Origin: a bacterium
GTDB lineage: Archaea > Thermoproteota > Nitrososphaeria > Nitrososphaerales > Gagatemarchaeaceae
Assembly: GCA_027310575.1 (NCBI GenBank)
Contig: DAIDAO010000048.1
Location: 1-52,900, forward strand
DNA length: 52,900 nucleotides
Reading direction: 5' to 3'
Made by a program: the position numbers and the translations under genes. Below the pieces are notes generated by a model, which saw only the letters and a list, made by a program, of their open reading frames with translations, made no database searches and was not told the DNA's origin. Positions 48,097 to 52,900 of this stretch are shown here, in pieces; the first letter of the stretch is position 1; each line of letters opens with the position of its first letter.

Positions 48097-49443
48097 ATGG
48101 ACGACTGGTTAGAGCATCTCCAGAAGGCCGACTCGGCCGTGGCAGAGCTCGTCCGGAAGGAGCTTGACAGGCAGGAATACGGCCTGGAGATGATCCCGTC
48201 AGAGAACTATGCGAGCCTGGCAGTGCTCGAGGCGATGGGGACGATACTGACGAACAAGTACTCTGAAGGCTATCCCGGCAGGCGATACTACGCGGGGAAC
48301 AAGTTCATCGATCAGGTGGAGAATCTAGCCATAGAGAGGGCAAAGAAGGCGTTCGGGGTGCCGTATGCCAACGTCCAACCATACTCGGGGACGCCCGCCA
48401 ACCAGGCAGTCTACATGGCGGTCTGCAATCTCGGGGACGTGGTGATGGGCCAGGGCCTGCTGGACGGAGGTCATCTGACCCACGGGTGGGGGACCAGCTT
48501 CTCCGGCATCAATTACAAGAGCGTCCAGTATCATGTGAAGGCAGACGGATACATCGACCTAGAGGAGGCCAGGAAGCTCGCCAAGGAGAATCGGCCGAGG
48601 CTAATGTGGGTCGGAGCGAGCGCATACTCCAGGGAGTACCCGTTCGAGGAATTCTCGAAGATAGCGGAAGAGGTCGGGGCCTGCCTGGCAGCGGACGTGG
48701 CGCACGTGGCCGGCCTGATAGTCGGAGGCGTCCACAAGGACCCTGCGCCCTACGTGCATATCATCACGACGACCACGCACAAGACCCTGAGAGGACCCCG
48801 TGGCGCCATGGTCATGGTCACGAAGAGGGGGCTCGAGCACGATCCGGACCTCGGGGCCAAGATAGACAAGGCTGTCTTCCCGGGACTGCAGGGAGGGCCG
48901 CACGACCAGACGACGGCTGCCATAGCCGTCGCTCTCGGCGAAGCGCTGAAGCCGGAGTTCAAGGGATATGCGCGTCAGGTGGTGCAGAACGCGAAGGCGC
49001 TGGCGCAACGTCTGGTCGGGAACGGCGTCAAGATCGTGTCCAACGGGACAGACAACCATCTGATGCTCCTGGACCTGACGCCATTTGGCAAGGGAAAGGG
49101 AGTGTTCGTCCAGGACGCGCTGGAAGGCGCCGCGATTACGGTGAACAAGAACACGATCCCTGCCGACCCGGCGCCGCCGTTCTACCCGTCAGGGGTACGG
49201 CTGGGGACACCCGCGCTTACGACCAGAGGGATGAAGGAGCCCGAGATGGGGCTGATTGCGGACTGGATTGCAGACATCGTCAAAGACTCCAAAGACATCA
49301 TGCTCCCTGAGGACAAGCTGGAGCGGAGGAGTGCGGTGAAGGCCTTCAGGTCGAGCGTCGGAAAGAACCCGAAGGTGGCGGAAGTGAAGGGGCAGGTCAC
49401 AGACCTCTGTAAGCGGTTCCCTCTGTACCCTGAACTGCGATAG
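48097..49443 (+). CDS. glyA: Serine hydroxymethyltransferase
   Basis: 448 residues. The SHMT landmarks are YGLEMIPSENYASLAVLEAM, YSEGYPGRRYYAGNKFIDQV, YANVQPYSGTPANQAVYMAV, LAADVAHVAGLIVGGVHKDP and ITTTTHKTLRGPRGAMVMVT with the PLP lysine in THKTLRGPRG. It interconverts serine and glycine with tetrahydrofolate or an archaeal pterin. TCTTAAATAG lies about 27-32 bases upstream of the ATG. It is a core one-carbon gene; its closeness to the ParB-like gene may be accidental. Confidence 0.96.
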   Translation: MDDWLEHLQKADSAVAELVRKELDRQEYGLEMIPSENYASLAVLEAMGTILTNKYSEGYPGRRYYAGNKFIDQVENLAIERAKKAFGVPYANVQPYSGTPANQAVYMAVCNLGDVVMGQGLLDGGHLTHGWGTSFSGINYKSVQYHVKADGYIDLEEARKLAKENRPRLMWVGASAYSREYPFEEFSKIAEEVGACLAADVAHVAGLIVGGVHKDPAPYVHIITTTTHKTLRGPRGAMVMVTKRGLEHDPDLGAKIDKAVFPGLQGGPHDQTTAAIAVALGEALKPEFKGYARQVVQNAKALAQRLVGNGVKIVSNGTDNHLMLLDLTPFGKGKGVFVQDALEGAAITVNKNTIPADPAPPFYPSGVRLGTPALTTRGMKEPEMGLIADWIADIVKDSKDIMLPEDKLERRSAVKAFRSSVGKNPKVAEVKGQVTDLCKRFPLYPELR

Positions 49444-49566
49444 CTGTGGCGTTTCGGCTGTCAGCCTTCGTCGACCGGCCGCCTCCACCTCGACTTTGAA
49501 TTCGTTGAACCTATCAGAGGTCATGCCTGGAAGGTCCTACGGCTGGAGGGGGATGATCCGCTTTGC

Positions 49567-50457
49567 TTAGGCCTGCGTCGTCCCCGGCTCACCTGTCTGA
49601 TTCCCGCCATGTCCCTGGTCCTCCTCGAGACGGGCCCTGCTGATGATGTCCTTGCCGTACTTTGTGGCTATGACCTCGCTCAGTATGCTGACCGCAATCT
49701 CCCCGGCGGAAACCGCCCCGATGTCTGCGCCCACTGGCGCCTTGACGGAGCCGATGAAGTCTTCCCTCACACCCAACTCCCTGAGCTTGGCGAGGTCCTG
49801 TTTGGTCCTCTGGTGGCTCGCCACCATCCCCACGTACCTGAGCTTGAACCTGGAGAGTGCCTGCAGCGTCTCCACGTCTCTTCCGCCCTTCGTCAGGATG
49901 ACTACGGAGTCCGAGTCCGAGAAACTGAACTTGGCCAGGTCGAAACTGGCGTCCTTGATCAGCTCGTCGGGCTGCTCCGTGAGCGTCGGGCTGTGGTCGA
50001 TGACGACCGTGGTGACGTCGAGGATCTTGCCCATCCTGACCAGCGCGTCCTCGACCTCGTCCCTCCCCCCCTGCCCGATGACGATGAGCCTCTCCTGGGG
50101 GAGGTAGGGTTCGACGTAGATCTCCATCACCCCGCCGCAGTTCGTTTCGACGTGGATCTCATCCTCGCTCTGCCCCTTCAGGACCGCATTCACAGAGTCT
50201 TCGACGGACTCCAGGAAGACCTTGACCGTCTTCGGGTTCTTGGTCCTCATCGTCATCTTGGCTGCGGCGACTATGGCCGATTCCGGGCACGCGCCCCCCA
50301 GAGTGCCGCAGAGGACTTCGCCCTCCCCCGAGATGATGACCTTGAAGCCGGGCTTGCCGATGGACGAGCCCTCGGTCTTCGTCACTGTCGCCACCGCGAA
50401 GGGTTCGCCCCTGCTTGTCAGGGACGCCATGACTTCGGTGAATTCCTTCTGTTTCAT
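49567..50457 (-). CDS. XdhC/CoxI-family molybdenum-hydroxylase maturation factor
   Basis: 296 residues. The N-terminal XdhC domain has PFAVATVTKTEGSSIGKPGF, LCGTLGGACPESAIVAAAKM and VETNCGGVMEIYVEPYLP (the CGG motif). A Rossmann-like second domain follows: RLIVIGQGGRDEVEDALVRM, SDSVVILTKGGRDVETLQAL, VGMVASHQRTKQDLAKLREL and APVGADIGAVSAGEIAVSIL. XdhC/CoxI proteins insert sulfurated Mo cofactor into xanthine dehydrogenase or CO dehydrogenase-type enzymes. No such enzyme is in the window, so its client must be elsewhere. The ATG lies close to a TTTATTTATTC box. Confidence 0.93.
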   Translation of the reverse strand: MKQKEFTEVMASLTSRGEPFAVATVTKTEGSSIGKPGFKVIISGEGEVLCGTLGGACPESAIVAAAKMTMRTKNPKTVKVFLESVEDSVNAVLKGQSEDEIHVETNCGGVMEIYVEPYLPQERLIVIGQGGRDEVEDALVRMGKILDVTTVVIDHSPTLTEQPDELIKDASFDLAKFSFSDSDSVVILTKGGRDVETLQALSRFKLRYVGMVASHQRTKQDLAKLRELGVREDFIGSVKAPVGADIGAVSAGEIAVSILSEVIATKYGKDIISRARLEEDQGHGGNQTGEPGTTQA

Positions 50458-50514
50458 GCGCTCTCGTTTTGTGAAGTCTCTTCCGCTTTATTTATTCTTG
50501 GTCGCCGGAGCCGG

Positions 50515-50778
50515 TCACAGCCAGGCGTCGACTTCGTCCTTGGGGACCGCGACGAGCGTCGCCGACTCGGCCTCCTCGGCGGTCGCGATGGCGTACTTCA
50601 TCGCCGACCTCTCGTCCGGTGCCTCGATGATCGACACCACGTCATACTTGCCGAGAGTGAAGTACGTGTGGTGGAACTTCACCCCCCACTTCAGCGCTTC
50701 CTCGTGCTTCCCGTCGAACCACGCCTTCTGCTCCTTCCTGTACGGGCTCTTCAGTTTGATCAGCCGGATGAACAACAT
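50515..50778 (-). CDS. GYD-domain protein
   Basis: 87 residues from the ATG at 50778, with CTTAAATCG about 30 bases upstream; the frame is open further upstream but without protein-like sequence. The GYD domain is recognisable: LGKYDVVSIIEAPDERSAMK (G-x-Y-D then E-x-P-D) followed by an Ala/Glu-rich helix and a final strand ATLVAVPKDEVDAWL. GYD proteins are small ferredoxin-like-fold dimers of unknown function, usually about 95-100 residues. It is isolated from its neighbours. Confidence 0.85.
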   Translation of the reverse strand: MLFIRLIKLKSPYRKEQKAWFDGKHEEALKWGVKFHHTYFTLGKYDVVSIIEAPDERSAMKYAIATAEEAESATLVAVPKDEVDAWL

Positions 50779-51126
50779 TGCGAATTGGCGGGCGGCGCAG
50801 TCGCGATTTAAGGCGGCTCTGTGGCGTCGGCAATCGTGGTGTGGATGTTCGTTAATCGACGTGGCAACTATCCATAGGGGGAAGGAACCACGACCCCTGC
50901 CCAGGATACTCAGGCCAGCGCTCGATCCGGACGACCTACGCCGGGACAACCCGTCAGGACCGTACGGTGCTTCGGCGGTGCACGTCAGGTGGGAAAGTCG
51001 CACACGTGAATCGGCCGGTGCGACGCCGGCTGGGCGGGGAGACCGAGTGCGGCTCGACGGTCCGCATGTTCTCACGAGTGAAAAACGTGGCAGCCAATTA
51101 TCTACGAGCAGCCGCACATAGCCCCC
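50779..51126 (+). other. 348-base intergenic region, promoter at its right end
   Basis: I see no protein-coding frame with family motifs on either strand. The only clear element is CCAATTATCTACGA at 51093-51106, about 25-30 bases before the deoC ATG at 51127, which looks like its TATA box. Several GC-rich inverted repeats (around 51020-51040) could be structured RNA, but nothing identifies one. Confidence 0.4.
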
Positions 51127-51867
51127 ATGCCCGACGGGCAGGCGGAGGGGAGGGGTTCGTCCCTGACCAGGACAGAGCTGGCGAAGCGGATCGACCACAC
51201 GCTGCTGAAGGCGACTGCGACCGGGCCCGACATCGACCAACTCTGCGCTGAGGCTCTGCGCTTCGACTTCTGGAGCGTCTGCGTGGCGCCATCGTATGTT
51301 CGGCGTGCGGCAGAGCGCCTGGAGGGGAGCGGCGTGAAGGTCTGCGCTGTCGTCGGGTTCCCCCTCGGGTTCCACCAGGGGAGCATCAAGCTCGCGGAAG
51401 CCGTGACCGCGATCAAGGGCGGGGCGGACGAGATCGACATGGTCATGAACATAGGTGCGTTCAAGTCAGGGGACGACGACACGGTGTTCAACGAGGTCAA
51501 GAACCTGGCCCAGTTCTGCCACGCGAACTCGAAGGTCCTCAAGGTCATAATCGAGTGCTGCTACCTGACGGACGACGAGAAGGTGAAGGCGGCGAGGCTC
51601 GCGGAGCTCGCAGGTGCCGACTACGTGAAGACCTCCACGGGCATGGGGACAGGCGGGGCGACAGTGGAAGACGTCAGGCTCCTGAGGAGGACGCTCCTCC
51701 CCCAGACGAAGATCAAGGCTGCGGGCGGGATAGGCACGCTGGAGAAGGCGCTCTCCATGATAGCGGCCGGAGCCGACAGGATCGGGACCAGCTCCGGGGC
51801 GAAGATCATGAGCGAGTGGCCGGCCACTGCGGACAGCCGCTTCGTCGCCAGGCCGAAGCCGGGTTGA
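51127..51867 (+). CDS. deoC: Deoxyribose-phosphate aldolase
   Basis: 246 residues. Class I aldolase motifs: RIDHTLLKATATGPDIDQLC at the N-terminus, VVGFPLGFHQGSIKLAEAVT, ADEIDMVMNIGAFKSGDDDT with the Asp and the barrel strand, VIIECCYLTDDEKVKAARLA, GADYVKTSTGMGTGGAT with the Schiff-base lysine, and IKAAGGIGTLEKALSMIAAG. It cleaves 2-deoxyribose 5-phosphate to glyceraldehyde 3-phosphate and acetaldehyde. The GAPN-like aldehyde dehydrogenase gene follows 68 bases downstream with its own TATA box. Confidence 0.95.
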   Translation: MPDGQAEGRGSSLTRTELAKRIDHTLLKATATGPDIDQLCAEALRFDFWSVCVAPSYVRRAAERLEGSGVKVCAVVGFPLGFHQGSIKLAEAVTAIKGGADEIDMVMNIGAFKSGDDDTVFNEVKNLAQFCHANSKVLKVIIECCYLTDDEKVKAARLAELAGADYVKTSTGMGTGGATVEDVRLLRRTLLPQTKIKAAGGIGTLEKALSMIAAGADRIGTSSGAKIMSEWPATADSRFVARPKPG

Positions 51868-51935
51868 GGCTGCGCGCGCGGTCCGCTAAGGGGGGGCGGA
51901 CAACGTTTAATCTCCCCAGGGGCGGAAATCCACGC

Positions 51936-52900
51936 ATGCCCGGAAAGGAGGGGACCGGACTCGGGCTCTCGCAGCTGTTCGCCGATTGCTACGACACCCG
52001 TGACGGGACGCCGGAGTTCAAGCTCTTCATCGACGGGAGATGGTCCCCGGCGGCCGGCGGGCGCACCCTCGAGGTGGACTCGCCGATAGACGACTCGGTC
52101 ATCGCGAAGGTCCAGGCAGGCACCGCGGTGGACGCCGAGAGGGCGGTGGCAGCAGCCTACCGCGCCAGGAAGTCGATGAGGGACATCCCGGCGATCGACA
52201 GGATAGACATCCTCAACAAGGCCAGGCACATCCTGAGGGAGCACGAGGACGAGTTCGCGAACGCGATGGTCCTCGAGGCCGGGAAGCCCCGCCTGATGGC
52301 CGAGGCGGAGGTCAGGGCTTCGGTCAACAGGATCAAGATGACGATGGAGGAGGCGAGGAAGATCTTCGGCGAGTACGTCCCGGGAGACTGGTCGGAGGAC
52401 ACGATGGCGAAGTTCGCGCTCGTGATCCATGAGCCCCTTGGGGTCGTCGCCTGCATCACCCCCTTCAACTATCCTCTCTTCTCGGTCGTCGCGAAGGTGA
52501 CCCCTGCCCTCGTCGCCGGAAACGTCGCCGTGGTGAAGCCGGCGAGCGACGACCCTATCGTTTCACTGCTCTTCGGACGGGTGCTGCAGGAGGCGGGGGT
52601 GCCCGCCGGCGCGATCAACGTCGTCACCGGGTCGGGGAGGGAGGTGGGGGAGCCGCTGGTGACCCACGGCCGCGTCAGCATGATCACCCTTACCGGGAGC
52701 ACCGAGGTGGGGAAGCACATCGCCAAGCTCGTGGGCATGAAGAAGATGCACCTCGAGCTCGGAGGGAAGGGGGCGGCCATCGTCGCGGCCGACGCCGACC
52801 TGGCTCTCGCGGCAAGGAAGGTCGCCGAGGGGTGCCTGAAGTACTCGGGGCAGCGGTGCGACGCGATCAGCAGGGTCTTCGTCGAGGAGGGGGTGGCGGA
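51936..52900 (+). CDS. gapN: Aldehyde dehydrogenase, GAPN-like (truncated by the window edge)
   Basis: From the ATG at 51936 (CGTTTAATCTC about 28 bases upstream) the frame runs open to the end of the window, 321 residues. Landmarks: EFKLFIDGRWSPAAGGRTLE, PLGVVACITPFNYPLFSVVA, VVKPASDDPIVSLL (K-x-A/S-E-like cofactor site), ITLTGSTEVGKHIAKLVG, MHLELGGKGAAIV with the catalytic Glu, and YSGQRCDAISRVFVEEGVA with the catalytic Cys in GQRCDA. The QRCDAISRV sequence is typical of archaeal non-phosphorylating glyceraldehyde-3-phosphate dehydrogenases. Other NADP-dependent semialdehyde dehydrogenases are possible. Next to deoC, which makes the same triose phosphate, this assignment is reasonable. Confidence 0.88.
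   Translation, partial: MPGKEGTGLGLSQLFADCYDTRDGTPEFKLFIDGRWSPAAGGRTLEVDSPIDDSVIAKVQAGTAVDAERAVAAAYRARKSMRDIPAIDRIDILNKARHILREHEDEFANAMVLEAGKPRLMAEAEVRASVNRIKMTMEEARKIFGEYVPGDWSEDTMAKFALVIHEPLGVVACITPFNYPLFSVVAKVTPALVAGNVAVVKPASDDPIVSLLFGRVLQEAGVPAGAINVVTGSGREVGEPLVTHGRVSMITLTGSTEVGKHIAKLVGMKKMHLELGGKGAAIVAADADLALAARKVAEGCLKYSGQRCDAISRVFVEEGVA

Noticed and set aside
49609-50811. 400-residue plus-strand open frame opposite the XdhC-like gene
   Set aside because: It is the antisense of a gene with clear XdhC motifs, has a low-complexity Arg/Leu/Asp-rich translation and no family features.
50960-51060. Structured RNA such as RNase P or SRP RNA in the intergenic region
   Set aside because: A GGGAAAGTC string and several hairpins are present, but the other conserved RNase P or SRP blocks are missing.
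50779-51375. Extended N-terminus of the GYD protein (198 extra residues)
   Set aside because: The extension overlaps deoC on the opposite strand and has no protein-like pattern. A TATA box and the ATG at 50778 explain the start.

Overview
The window looks like a piece of a moderately GC-rich archaeal chromosome. The evidence is mostly promoter architecture. Many genes have an AT-rich TATA/BRE-like box about 25-35 bases before a start codon and no Shine-Dalgarno site, so they are probably leaderless, and TTG and GTG starts are common. It also carries TrmB-type regulators, a tRNA-Phe with a D-arm intron, a GAPN-like aldehyde dehydrogenase and an archaeal-type threonine synthase. A heterotrophic, non-ammonia-oxidising Nitrososphaeria/Thermoproteota lineage is my best guess, but the sequence does not settle it.

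Layout. (1) 1-16 kb is a catabolic region. A minus-strand operon (ParB-like protein, FAH-family hydrolase, HyuA, HyuB), with an alpha/beta hydrolase behind it, faces a TrmB-like regulator. Next come a second FAH-family gene with an MFS transporter, a five-gene branched-chain-amino-acid-type ABC transporter, a nitrilase-family amidase and an orphan NMT1-like binding protein. Together they suggest uptake and hydrolysis of amides, cyclic ureides or similar N-containing organics. (2) 16-25.9 kb is GC-rich by eye. It holds an arsenic set (ACR3 pump, OsmC, flavodoxin, ArsM), a GH3-like synthetase, a 29-residue zinc finger, a SemiSWEET, HflX, an RDD protein, and a Pit phosphate transporter with its DUF47/PhoU-like partner. 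(3) 25.9-28.1 kb is AT-richer. It carries an intein-like LAGLIDADG protein downstream of a RecB-type PD-(D/E)XK nuclease. (4) tRNA-Phe(GAA) at 29.23 kb has a 16-base intron in the D arm. Its last 18 bases plus one flanking base recur exactly at 46.2 kb, which marks the 16.9 kb in between as a possible integrated island. The cargo is metabolic: MetB-like enzyme, ThrB/ThrC, cyclase, glutamine-synthetase-like enzyme with amidohydrolase (FluG-like pair), gamma-glutamyltransferase, amino-acid permease, PuuE-like deacetylase, nucleotidyltransferase, phosphoesterase, SDR, cupin and aminotransferase. No integrase is visible. (5) Ten bases past the right repeat lies a second TrmB/ParB divergent pair, followed by glyA, an XdhC-like gene, a GYD protein, deoC and a truncated GAPN-like gene.

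The most interesting signal is the two divergent TrmB-like/ParB-like modules, at 5.4-7.3 kb and 46.2-48.0 kb. In both, a single TATA element serves both genes, and an 18-base site matching at 14 of 18 positions sits 3-5 bases before the TrmB TTG start in the same orientation. The ParB-like proteins keep the GxRRLxA and ENVQR boxes that bind CTP in bacterial ParB. One of them is the first gene of a catabolic operon, translationally coupled to it. This could be a paired ligand-sensor/CTP-switch regulatory system. That function is inference; the repeated architecture is directly visible.
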